Assembly (NCBI GenBank): GCA_016195725.1
Contig: JACPZB010000035.1
Location: 1-36,798, forward strand
Source of the DNA: Deltaproteobacteria bacterium
GTDB lineage: Bacteria > Desulfobacterota > GWC2-55-46 > UBA9637
DNA: 36,798 bases
Reading direction: 5' to 3'
The translations under genes were made by a program, and so were the position numbers. Every line of letters starts with the position of its first letter. Within the stretch, counting starts at the first letter, position 1. Positions 23,817 to 30,888 of the stretch are shown here, in pieces. The notes below the pieces were generated by a model. That model was given only the letters and a program-made list of their open reading frames with translations. It had not been told where the DNA came from and made no database searches.

Positions 23817-25184
23817 ATGACAACACTCATATCATTCTTAATAGTTCTCGGTATCTTAGTCTTTATCCATGAGCTTGGCCACTTTATCATTGCGAAGCTC
23901 TCAGGCGTGGGGGTTTTGAAATTTTCCCTGGGGTTCGGGCCAAAGCTCATCGGCATCAAAAGAGGAGAGACAGAATATCTTATTTCCGCGCTTCCGCTTG
24001 GCGGCTATGTAAAAATGGTCGGCGAATCAACCGATGAAGAGGTTAAGCCCGAAGAGAACGAAAAATCATTCGCCAACAAGCCTATTTCAAAAAGGGCCGC
24101 AATAGTTGTGGCGGGGCCGATCATGAACCTTGTTCTGGCGTTTGCCCTGCTGCCGCTTATATATTTTATCGGGATTCAAATCCCCGCTTATCTGGACAAG
24201 GAGCCGATAGTTGGTTATGTGGTCAAAGGTGAAAATGCTGATAAGGCAGGTTTAAAAAAAGGGGATGTAATTTTATTTATAGATGGGAAATCTATTAAAA
24301 ACTGGGAACGGCTTAATACTGTTATTATTTCCAATCCAAACAAATCGCTCAAGCTCGTTGTTAAAAGAGACGGAGAAATTAAAGAGGTTCAATTGACGCC
24401 GGAGGCATCTTCTCAAACAGGCGGCGGGGTGAGCGGATTTTTTCCTCCCATGAGTCCAACCGTAGGAGGGCTTATAAAAGGATTGCCTGCTGAAGAGGCG
24501 GGATTAAGGGTCGGCGATATTATCCTCGCTGTTGATGGCCAGAGGATAGACCACTGGATAGAGCTGCAACAGGCAATTCAAAAAGACATGGGGCAAGGGT
24601 CAGGGGTCAAGGGGCAGGTAAATGAAATAACCTTCTCTGTAAAAAGGGGAGATGAAACCTTTGAAGTTCGCATAAAGCCGCGGTGGAATGAGAGCATCAA
24701 GGGGTATGCCATAGGTGTAGCGCCTCTTCAGGAGACAATTACAAGACGCTATGGCCCTGTTGGGGCAGTGATAGAAGGGATTAAAAAAATGGGCGAGCTG
24801 ACGATAATGACCTTTGTCATTATAAAAAAACTTTTTGTCGGAGAGATATCCATCAAAACCCTTGGCGGTCCTTTGATGATTGCGCAGGTGGCTGGTCAGG
24901 CTGCCGAATCAGGCCTTACACCCCTTCTCTCCCTCATGGCGTTTTTAAGCCTGCAGCTCGGCATATTAAATCTTTTGCCGATACCGGTTTTAGACGGCGG
25001 TTTTTTGTTATTCTTCGGCATAGAGGCGCTCCGAGGCAAACCTTTGAGCGAAAAGGTTATGACCATAGCCCAGAATATCGGCATCGGACTTCTGGTTTTA
25101 CTTATGGTTTTTGTAACTTATAATGATGTAATGAGGCTGGATATAATAGAGTATATACGAAAGATAGTTGGAGGAAGAGGCTAA
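23817..25184 (+). CDS. rseP: RIP site-2 zinc metalloprotease RseP
   Basis: RseP cleaves membrane-spanning anti-sigma factors and leftover signal peptides within the inner membrane. The first membrane helix carries the zinc motif HELGH (His18, Glu19, His22). Helix two begins IVVAGPIMNLVLAFALLPLI. Two PDZ domains follow (around VGYVVKGENADKAGLKKGDV and GGLIKGLPAEEAGLRVGDI), then the third ligand motif LNLLPIPVLDGG and a last helix. 455 residues, normal. The second PDZ region includes GQGSGVKGQ, which is encoded by a period-7 repeat (24591-24618). It starts 13 bases after dxr. Confidence 0.95.
   Translation: MTTLISFLIVLGILVFIHELGHFIIAKLSGVGVLKFSLGFGPKLIGIKRGETEYLISALPLGGYVKMVGESTDEEVKPEENEKSFANKPISKRAAIVVAGPIMNLVLAFALLPLIYFIGIQIPAYLDKEPIVGYVVKGENADKAGLKKGDVILFIDGKSIKNWERLNTVIISNPNKSLKLVVKRDGEIKEVQLTPEASSQTGGGVSGFFPPMSPTVGGLIKGLPAEEAGLRVGDIILAVDGQRIDHWIELQQAIQKDMGQGSGVKGQVNEITFSVKRGDETFEVRIKPRWNESIKGYAIGVAPLQETITRRYGPVGAVIEGIKKMGELTIMTFVIIKKLFVGEISIKTLGGPLMIAQVAGQAAESGLTPLLSLMAFLSLQLGILNLLPIPVLDGGFLLFFGIEALRGKPLSEKVMTIAQNIGIGLLVLLMVFVTYNDVMRLDIIEYIRKIVGGRG
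24591..24618. repeat. Period-7 word repeat inside rseP
   Basis: Four words in phase: gggcaag, ggtcagg, ggtcaag, gggcagg. They encode the glycine-rich GQGSGVKGQ within the second PDZ domain, where a surface loop is expected. Confidence 0.75.
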
Positions 25185-25192
25185 AATCTTTT

Positions 25193-25227
25193 ACTATTTC
25201 CTACATCCTACCTCCTACATCCCAACT
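25193..25227. repeat. Period-7 word repeat abutting the tsaB start
   Basis: Words actattt, cctacat, cctacct, cctacat, cccaact fill the rseP-tsaB spacer and end one base before the tsaB ATG. No ribosome site is visible between repeat and start codon. Only a single-polarity arm is present here. Confidence 0.7.
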
Positions 25228-25228
25228 T

Positions 25229-25918
25229 ATGAAAATACTCGCCATAGATACATCCACTTTATCAGGAAGCATTGCGCTGCTGGAGGACGACCGATTGCTG
25301 GCTGAATTGACAACCTGCATTCAAAAAACCCATGCAGAAAGACTTTTGCCGTCAATACAAAGCCTCCTGAAGACTATTGGCGCAAAGGCAGACGATATAG
25401 ATAGTTTTGCCCTGACTATTGGCCCGGGTTCTTTTACCGGGCTTAGAATCGGGCTTTCTACCATAAAGGGGCTTGCATGGAGTTTAAAAAAGCCTGTGGT
25501 CGGCGTATCCACATTGCAGGCGCTGGCAATGAATGTTCCGTATTCCGACATGCAAATCTGTCCTGTGCTGGATGCGCGCAAAAAAGAGGTTTACGCAGGG
25601 ATTTACCGGTTTCAAGACTCCGAATGTCTTTGCATCATGCCGGATGCGGCAATAAGCCCCACTACCCTTATTGAGCAAATACAAGAGCCGACCATATTTA
25701 CTGGCGATGGAATTCAGGTTTTTAAATCTCAAATCTCAAGTCTCAAATCTCAAATTGTTTTTGCGCCTTCTCATCTCTGGCCGATAAAGGCATCAAACAT
25801 TGGTTTGCTGGCATGGAAGAGATTTAAAAGCGGCAATATGGATAAGCCGGAAAATATCAGATTAAATTATTTGAGACCTTCGGAGGCGGAACTTAAACCT
25901 TCTTTTTTTCTTCTCTAG
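25229..25918 (+). CDS. tsaB: tRNA threonylcarbamoyladenosine biosynthesis protein TsaB
   Basis: TsaB is the partner and activator of TsaD in making t6A at position 37 of ANN-decoding tRNAs. It has the ASKHA-type N-terminus MKILAIDTSTLSGSIALL, the family segments HAERLLPSIQSLL, GPGSFTGLRIGLSTIKGLAW, VVGVSTLQALA and LDARKKEVYAG. The 229-residue length is usual. Residues FKSQISSLKSQISSLKSQIV (a 7-residue protein period) arise from a period-7 DNA repeat at 25727-25754 and are probably an inserted loop in the C-terminal domain. The start codon directly follows another period-7 repeat and lacks a clear ribosome site. Confidence 0.93.
   Translation: MKILAIDTSTLSGSIALLEDDRLLAELTTCIQKTHAERLLPSIQSLLKTIGAKADDIDSFALTIGPGSFTGLRIGLSTIKGLAWSLKKPVVGVSTLQALAMNVPYSDMQICPVLDARKKEVYAGIYRFQDSECLCIMPDAAISPTTLIEQIQEPTIFTGDGIQVFKSQISSLKSQIVFAPSHLWPIKASNIGLLAWKRFKSGNMDKPENIRLNYLRPSEAELKPSFFLL
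25727..25754. repeat. Period-7 word repeat inside tsaB
   Basis: Words tctcaaa, tctcaag, tctcaaa, tctcaaa in exact phase. Because 7 and 3 share no factor, the encoded peptide repeats every seven residues (SQISSLK). Confidence 0.85.
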
Positions 25919-25933
25919 CCTTGTGCCTTCAGC

Positions 25934-26031
25934 CCCGCTAGAAGCTTCCTGCGTCGTTAGCGATTTTTTTCCCCACAGTAAGCAAAAAACTTCTTAAGAA
26001 GGAGTTTCAACCCAAATCCCGTTTTAGCGGG
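25934..26031. repeat. CCCGCTA...TAGCGGG element between tsaB and the dksA-like gene
   Basis: Left word cccgcta(gaag) at 25934, a middle word gtcgttagcg near 25953-25962 and right word tagcggg (26025-26031) repeat the three-arm plan of the nusB-uppS element in variant form. Both contain a ggagttt stretch before the right arm. A local hairpin aaccc/gggtt encloses the right arm. No gene is seen in this spacer. Confidence 0.5.
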
Positions 26032-26084
26032 TTCAAATTTTCAATTGACAATTACAATTTTTCATGTATATTACATAACCCATT

Positions 26085-26681
26085 ATGGCAAATTCAAAGA
26101 AAAAGAAATCCGTGACAAAAGCAAAGAAGGCTGTGAAAAAGCCTGCGCCAAAAATAAAAAGGGCTAAGGCCAGGCCAACCGGGGAAAAGATTGTTGCAAA
26201 GAAGCAATGGAAAAAGCCTCTTCCCAGGACAGCCCGCATGGCTGCGAAAACCAGGGCAAAAAAACCTTTCCAAAAGGAGATAGCCAAAAAGCTTCTCAAG
26301 GCGAAGGAAGATCTCCTGGCAGAAGTGGCTGCAAAGATAAAAAGCGAGAGCAATGCTCTCAAATTTGAGATCGGCGATATTTATGATATCGCCAGCAGCG
26401 AGCGGGAAAGGGAATTAACCCTTATGCTGGGCGACAGAGACAGGGAAAAGCTGGCTGAGATAGAAGAGGCCTTTGAGAGGATTAAAAACGGAAGTTACGG
26501 CATGTGTGAAGAGTGCGGTGAACCGATAGGAGAAGGAAGGCTCCTGGCCATGCCTTTTACACGAGTTTGTATAGAGTGCAAGTCAAAGGATGAAAGAGAA
26601 AAAGGCGCCATAAGGCGCTATGAGGAAGAACACGGACTGACAATGCTGGAAAAGACAGAGGTTGAGGAAGAGGAATTTTAA
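26085..26681 (+). CDS. DksA/TraR-type zinc-finger protein with lysine-rich N-terminal tail
   Basis: Residues ~80-190 form a DksA/TraR module: a coiled-coil helical pair (LLKAKEDLLAEVAAKIK, then SSERERELTLMLGDRDREK) and a four-cysteine zinc finger in C-x2-C-x17-C-x2-C spacing (CEEC ... CIEC) with IGEGRLLAMPFTRV between. DksA proteins bind the RNA polymerase secondary channel and tune rRNA and stress transcription with ppGpp. Unusually, the first ~65 residues are almost only Lys, Ala, Pro, Arg and Thr (KKKKSVTKAKKAVKKPAPK), like a histone H1 tail, suggesting non-specific DNA or RNA binding. The acidic tip Asp-x-x-Asp of classical DksA is not obvious, so the mode of action is uncertain. No ribosome site is seen ahead of the ATG. 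Confidence 0.85.
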   Translation: MANSKKKKSVTKAKKAVKKPAPKIKRAKARPTGEKIVAKKQWKKPLPRTARMAAKTRAKKPFQKEIAKKLLKAKEDLLAEVAAKIKSESNALKFEIGDIYDIASSERERELTLMLGDRDREKLAEIEEAFERIKNGSYGMCEECGEPIGEGRLLAMPFTRVCIECKSKDEREKGAIRRYEEEHGLTMLEKTEVEEEEF

Positions 26682-26725
26682 GCCTTCAGTTTCATTTTTG
26701 CAAATCCACCTTTCCAACAAAGTAA

Positions 26726-26832
26726 ACCCCCACACCTTGACCCCCACACCAAAGATTTTGGTGTGGGGGCAAGGAAGAAAATAAGTAACCCTGCGCCAAG
26801 AGCGCAGGGCATTCCCAACAAGGTGTGGGGGT
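26726..26832. repeat. Nested CCCCCACACC inverted-repeat element before apbE
   Basis: The outer arms are perfect over 14 bases: acccccacaccttg (26726-26739) and caaggtgtgggggt (26819-26832). Inside lie a 13-3-13 palindrome (26741-26769, arm cccccacaccaaa) and a hairpin cctgcgc/gcgcagg (near 26790-26810). The total length of 107 bases and the nested plan resemble a non-autonomous mobile element. The inner arm matches the insertion in ribE. Confidence 0.8.
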
Positions 26833-26849
26833 AAATCTTTTTAAATCCA

Positions 26850-27893
26850 ATGGCTAATCATACAAAGGGACGCATAAAAAAGCTGGCCGGTATCGCAGCA
26901 ACCATTTTTGTTTTTATAATTATTGCGCTAGCCGTCTATAACAAGAGGCCATCGGAGACAAAATATACCCGTCTCTTGATGGGAACTGTTGTTGAAATTA
27001 CCCTTGTGGGAGGCGATGAGACCGGTCTGACTTCAGCAGCCGATGCTGCTTTCGATGAGATGCAAAGGCTCGAACATCTCTTGAGCCGTTACAGGGATGA
27101 TAGCGATGTCGCTCGGATAAATAGAGCGGCAGGAAAAGAGGCGGCAGTCGTTTCAAAGGAGACCATGGATGTGATAGAGGCGTCTTTGAAGGTTTCTCAA
27201 TATTCCCATGGCGCCTTTGACATCACCATGGGTGTTCTCGGAAATCTCTGGCATTTTACCGCTGATGATAGAGGGGCAATGACGCCGCCCCCACAACAAG
27301 AGGCGGCAAAACTCCTCCCGCTTATTGATTACCATAGAATAATCATTGATAAAAAAAATTCTACCGTCAAACTTGCGCGACCGGGGATGAAGATAGATCT
27401 GGGCGGCATTGCCAAAGGATATATTGTCGGCAGGGCGGTAGATGTATTAAAAAGACATGGCATCAAGAAAGGCATTGTCCATGCGGGCGGCGATATGGTT
27501 GTGTTTCAGGAGCCGGATGACGAGCCGTGGCTCATCGGCATTCAGGACCCACGCAATAAGGATAGGCTTATCGGAACGATAAAGGCCTATAATACTGCCA
27601 TCTCCACATCAGGAGACTATGAACGATTTTTTATAAAGGATGGCGTCAGATACCATCATATCATGGACCCTTCCACTGGTTTTCCAGCGAATAAGTGCAG
27701 GGGCGTCACCATTGTAGCAAAGGATTCAACCATGGCGGATGCCCTGTCAACGGCAATATTTGTTCTGGGGCCAGATGACGGCATGAAACTGATAGAAAAA
27801 CTGCCTGATGCACAGGGATTGATTATTGATGCAAATGGCAGAATAACTGTATCTGCAGGATTAAAGGGAAAGGTAATCTTTTTAAAACAATAA
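26850..27893 (+). CDS. apbE: FAD:protein FMN transferase ApbE
   Basis: ApbE covalently attaches FMN to Thr/Ser of extracytoplasmic proteins such as Rnf or Nqr subunits. The N-terminus has a basic start and one membrane-spanning segment (IAATIFVFIIIALAVY); no lipobox cysteine is seen, so it is probably membrane-anchored facing outward. Core motifs: YTRLLMGTVVEITLVG, YRDDSDVARINRAAG, IDLGGIAKGYIVGRAVD, VHAGGDMVV, TSGDYERFF and HHIMDPSTGFPA. 347 residues, complete. No flavoprotein target gene is nearby. A palindromic element ends 18 bases before the start. Confidence 0.94.
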   Translation: MANHTKGRIKKLAGIAATIFVFIIIALAVYNKRPSETKYTRLLMGTVVEITLVGGDETGLTSAADAAFDEMQRLEHLLSRYRDDSDVARINRAAGKEAAVVSKETMDVIEASLKVSQYSHGAFDITMGVLGNLWHFTADDRGAMTPPPQQEAAKLLPLIDYHRIIIDKKNSTVKLARPGMKIDLGGIAKGYIVGRAVDVLKRHGIKKGIVHAGGDMVVFQEPDDEPWLIGIQDPRNKDRLIGTIKAYNTAISTSGDYERFFIKDGVRYHHIMDPSTGFPANKCRGVTIVAKDSTMADALSTAIFVLGPDDGMKLIEKLPDAQGLIIDANGRITVSAGLKGKVIFLKQ

Positions 27894-27897
27894 AATC

Positions 27898-28025
27898 GGT
27901 TCTTTCGTAAAAAAGATTATTTTACTTAAAAAAACTCATTGGGAGAGGCATGCCCCAACACAAAATATTTTGGTGTGGGGGCATGCCTCTTTGAGACAGT
28001 TTTTTAACTAAAATACGAAAGAACC
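27898..28025. repeat. 128-base MITE-like inverted-repeat element after apbE
   Basis: The termini are perfect 12-base inverted repeats: ggttctttcgta (27898-27909) and tacgaaagaacc (28014-28025). Nested inside is a long near-perfect hairpin (27944-27990) with arms starting agaggcatgcccc and ending in its complement; the tip carries the same ttttggtgtggggg word as the ribE and 26741 elements. Intermediate A-rich/T-rich segments also pair. There is no coding capacity. Confidence 0.8.
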
Positions 28026-28054
28026 ATAAAATCTCTCATGCAAGGAGGAAAGAA

Positions 28055-28594
28055 GTGGCAGAAGAAAAAAAGGAGCTGTGGCTCAATTATCTTGCGCTGT
28101 CCACGGTTATTCTGGCGGTCTGCGCCACCCTGGCTGCTTTTAAAGGCGGCGGGTATTCCACGCGGGCAATGCTCAGCCAGTCGCAGGCATCTGACCAATG
28201 GGCCTTTTATCAGGCCAAGGGCATCAAAGGGTATATCTATGAAATGCAGAAGGAAAAGCTTGAGCTTGAGACCGAAGCGATGCGAGGGAGGGTGTCATCA
28301 AAGGTAATAGAAGATTATGAGAAAAAGACGGAGGCGTATTCCAAAAAGATAAAGAAATACGATGATGAAAAAACGGAGATTCAAACAGAGGCAAAAAAGC
28401 TGGAAGGAATAAGGGATGATGCCAAGAGGCATTCTCAGACCTTCGGAGTCGCTGTGATATTTCTTCAGATTGCCATCCTCCTTTCATCCATCGCCGCACT
28501 GATGAAGAAAAAGGCGGTCTGGATGCTTGGCCTAGGGGTTGGAATTATCGGCATAGTCCATTTTGCAAACGGATTTTTACTTTTCATAGGTTGA
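28055..28594 (+). CDS. DUF4337-family membrane protein
   Basis: A 179-residue protein with one N-terminal membrane helix (YLALSTVILAVCATLAAF), a long polar coiled-coil region (~60-125, rich in Lys and Glu), and two C-terminal helices (VAVIFLQIAILLSSIAALM and LGLGVGIIGIVHFANGFLLF). The sequence SQSQASDQWAFYQAKGIKGYIYE is typical of proteins labelled DUF4337, whose function is unknown. The GTG start at 28055 is supported by an excellent aggagg six bases upstream. It follows apbE after a palindromic element and is separate from it if that element terminates transcription. Confidence 0.85.
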   Translation: MAEEKKELWLNYLALSTVILAVCATLAAFKGGGYSTRAMLSQSQASDQWAFYQAKGIKGYIYEMQKEKLELETEAMRGRVSSKVIEDYEKKTEAYSKKIKKYDDEKTEIQTEAKKLEGIRDDAKRHSQTFGVAVIFLQIAILLSSIAALMKKKAVWMLGLGVGIIGIVHFANGFLLFIG

Positions 28595-28598
28595 GCAG

Positions 28599-28618
28599 GG
28601 GCTCAATATATTGAGCCC
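28599..28618. terminator. Perfect 20-base palindrome, likely bidirectional terminator
   Basis: gggctcaata followed by its exact complement tattgagccc, five bases after the DUF4337 stop and between convergent genes. The plus side continues ttatcg, a weak T tract, so termination is plausible but not certain. Confidence 0.5.
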
Positions 28619-28701
28619 TTATCGTAAATTCACCACACATGTCCCGGCTGCCGATGCCGCTGTATTCATTGGGGGATAATTTTTATACATAGAACGTTCT
28701 C

Positions 28702-29103
28702 CTATTTATCCAGCATATCATGTATCTCTTCCAGCAAATCCGTTTCTTCAAATGTTTTTAAAATATATCTGCACCCATGTTTTTGAAAAAACGACAGCGC
28801 CTCATTGGTTAAACCGCCGGTCATGAATAACACCCTTTTCTTGAACTCCGGCAGCTTCTCTGCGAGGGCGCGATAAAAACCTATGCCGTCCATTTCAGGC
28901 ATATTTACATCCGAGATTATCAGGTCATAGGGGCGCCTGTTAAGCATTTGCAGGGCATGGCTTCCATTCCCGGCAAGGTCAACAGTATAACCTGCCTCCG
29001 ACAATATCGTGAATACGAGCAACCTGACAGCCGGCTCGTCGTCTACAACAAGAAATCTCTTTTTGGTTAAGCTGGTCATTTTTGAGGATATAGCATACAA
29101 CAA
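28702..29103 (-). CDS. Single-domain response regulator (CheY-like)
   Basis: A receiver of about 125-133 residues with no output domain. The acidic pocket is Asp21-Asp22 (FLVVDDEPAVR), the phosphate acceptor Asp65 (LIISDVNMPEMDG), the switch Thr is in VLFMTGG and the terminal Lys in YILKTFE. Where most receivers have KP after this lysine, this one has KT. No histidine kinase is adjacent. It is divergent from the XRE regulator gene, so the two may share control signals in 29104-29208. An internal ATG at 29079 is an alternative start; neither has a clear ribosome site. Confidence 0.9.
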   Translation of the reverse strand: MLYAISSKMTSLTKKRFLVVDDEPAVRLLVFTILSEAGYTVDLAGNGSHALQMLNRRPYDLIISDVNMPEMDGIGFYRALAEKLPEFKKRVLFMTGGLTNEALSFFQKHGCRYILKTFEETDLLEEIHDMLDK

Positions 29104-29208
29104 TAAAAAAAGATGTCAATACTACTTTCGGGTAATATGACTACAGGTTATAAATAGCATAACTTTGGGTATTTGTCTATTGTAATGCTCTATTATAGTA
29201 TGCTTTAA

Positions 29209-29583
29209 ATGAAGAATAATACTGTTGGAAACAATTTAAGGCGAATGAGAGAAGGATTGAACCTTACTCAGGAAGAATTGGCCTTGCGATGCGATTTGAC
29301 TCAGGGTTATATAAATTTTCTGGAAAACGGGAAAAGGGGATATACGAAAAAATCCCTGGCCAAGATTGCAAAAGCCCTCGGCATTCATATCTCACAATTA
29401 TTTTTTGAAGAAAAAAAGATTCGGGACTATGTTGCCGAGCCTCCCGCAACATACGGGAAACGAAGCAATATGTATGATGAGATCATTGCCTTGCTGGACA
29501 AGCTTCCGGACAATGTGGCGGAGCATTATAGAATGCTCCTCAGGGCTGAGGTCAGAATCAAGGATAAAGAAAAAGGGCGATAG
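29209..29583 (+). CDS. XRE-family helix-turn-helix transcriptional regulator
   Basis: The 124-residue protein has an N-terminal Cro/CI-type helix-turn-helix (NNLRRMREGLNLTQEELALR, then CDLTQGYINFLENGKRG, to IAKALGIHISQLFFEEK). A short C-terminal helical part (YDEIIALLDKLPDNVAEHYR) has no recognisable ligand domain and may mediate dimer contacts. No ribosome site is visible; the AT-rich tattatagta lies just 8-18 bases before the ATG and could be a -10 box giving a leaderless transcript. It is convergent with pncB and divergent from a receiver gene. Targets unknown. Confidence 0.88.
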   Translation: MKNNTVGNNLRRMREGLNLTQEELALRCDLTQGYINFLENGKRGYTKKSLAKIAKALGIHISQLFFEEKKIRDYVAEPPATYGKRSNMYDEIIALLDKLPDNVAEHYRMLLRAEVRIKDKEKGR

Positions 29584-29602
29584 CCGCATAATAGAATAAG
29601 GC

Positions 29603-30799
29603 TTAGAGAGAAACCGATAATGGGGGAAGCTGTTTCAAAACATAGTCTCTGATTGCCTTTGGTTTCGGCAATTTCCTCACGATCTTTCCTTTTTTTATCA
29701 AAGGCTGAAGGAGCGCTTCAAAGCTGCCGCCGCAGGCGCACTTTAACGCCGACCGGGGCACCCATCCGAAGGATGGGTCGGGCTTGCTCCTTAAAGGCAC
29801 GATTTTATCATTGCCGCATTTTTTGCACCGCAGAATCTCTTTTGCGCCTGACCACTTTCCCCGTTTGGCCATAGGCTTTCCTTCTATCTCCATGATGTCC
29901 ATGGCAAAGTCAACAACAGGGGCATTGCTTATGCATGTGCCGACGCCGTAAGCATCCACCAGAGGCTTTAATTCCACAACCTCTTTTTCATCAAGCCCGC
30001 CGCTGGCAAAGAGTTTTACATCTTTAAAACCGCGCAAATCAAGCTCCCACCGCACCTCTTCAAATATGCGGTAAAAATTTCCCCTCCGAGATGCGGGCGT
30101 ATCAAGCCTCACCGCATAAAGTTTGCCCTTCATTGCCTCTGCAACGCGGAGGGCCTCAAATTTTTCGTCATTGAATGTATCAATGAGCGCAACCCGTTTA
30201 ACCTTTTTATCTATGACCTCGTCAAATGCCTTGATTGCATCGGTGGTATCGCCTAAAACCAGTATCAACGCATGGGGCATGGTGCCCATAGGGTCTGTCT
30301 CAATAAGCTCTGCGCTCACAATCACTGCAACCCCGTCACATCCGCCGATATACGCAGCGCGCTCTATCATCGGCGCAACCGCGGGGTGCATCCTGCGCGC
30401 GCCGAAGCTGACCACCACCCTGTCGCCTGCTGCAAGCCGTATCCGAGCCGCTTTTGTGGCAACGCCTGTTGCCTGACAGATAAGCCCGAGCATGGCAGTC
30501 TCAAATACGCAGAAATCCGTATACATCCCCTCTATCTCCATCACCGGTTCATAAGGCTTAAAGAGCGTCCCTTCCTGAAATGCCCTGATGTTGACGAGTT
30601 TCCCTTCCATCAAATACGCAACCTCTTCTATTCCTGCCAGCACAGCCCACTGCCAACCATTGGGAAGGGTCTTTGCAAAAAACTCTGCCCTTACCCGCTT
30701 ATCAATCCCCTTTTTCTTAAGTATCTCTACTGTCCGGGCAAAATAGACATCTGTGGTCCTGCCTGATTTAATGTCCTTTGGCTCTGCGATGTGGAACAT
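29603..30799 (-). CDS. pncB: Nicotinate phosphoribosyltransferase with in-frame palindromic insertion
   Basis: This enzyme salvages nicotinate to nicotinate mononucleotide for NAD synthesis. The start FHIAEPKDIKSGRTTDVYFART, the GTLFKPYEPVMEIEG segment, SFGARRMHPAVAPMIERAAY and the phosphate-binding ASGGLDEKEVVEL support it. A C-terminal metal-ribbon-like pair of cysteine motifs (CKKCGN and CACGG) is typical of this subgroup. Between VPLRS and ALKCACGG there are extra residues (KPDPSFGWVPRS, about 339-350) encoded around a perfect palindrome (29760-29778). 398 residues in total. Preceded by a ggaggc ribosome site. Downstream of resB on the same strand, separated by a period-7 repeat. Confidence 0.92.
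   Translation of the reverse strand: MFHIAEPKDIKSGRTTDVYFARTVEILKKKGIDKRVRAEFFAKTLPNGWQWAVLAGIEEVAYLMEGKLVNIRAFQEGTLFKPYEPVMEIEGMYTDFCVFETAMLGLICQATGVATKAARIRLAAGDRVVVSFGARRMHPAVAPMIERAAYIGGCDGVAVIVSAELIETDPMGTMPHALILVLGDTTDAIKAFDEVIDKKVKRVALIDTFNDEKFEALRVAEAMKGKLYAVRLDTPASRRGNFYRIFEEVRWELDLRGFKDVKLFASGGLDEKEVVELKPLVDAYGVGTCISNAPVVDFAMDIMEIEGKPMAKRGKWSGAKEILRCKKCGNDKIVPLRSKPDPSFGWVPRSALKCACGGSFEALLQPLIKKGKIVRKLPKPKAIRDYVLKQLPPLSVSL
29760..29778. repeat. In-frame palindrome in pncB
   Basis: acccatcc (29760-29767), gaa, ggatgggt (29771-29778): perfect 8-3-8 palindrome, read as DPSFGWV in the enzyme. It splits the spacing between the two cysteine pairs of the putative metal ribbon. Confidence 0.7.
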
Positions 30800-30816
30800 A
30801 GGGCCTCCATTTTATA

Positions 30817-30884
30817 GGCTGAAGGCTTAAGGCATAAGGCAAAAGTAAAACCTTTAATCTTCAGCCATCAGCCTTAAGCCTGTC
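30817..30884. repeat. Period-7 word repeat in two arms between pncB and resB
   Basis: Left words ggctgaa, ggcttaa, ggcataa, ggcaaaa (30817-30844). Right words atcttca, gccatca, gccttaa, gcctgtc (30857-30884), which are largely the complement. This is the best two-arm example after 1027-1105. Confidence 0.85.
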
Positions 30885-30888
30885 TCTT

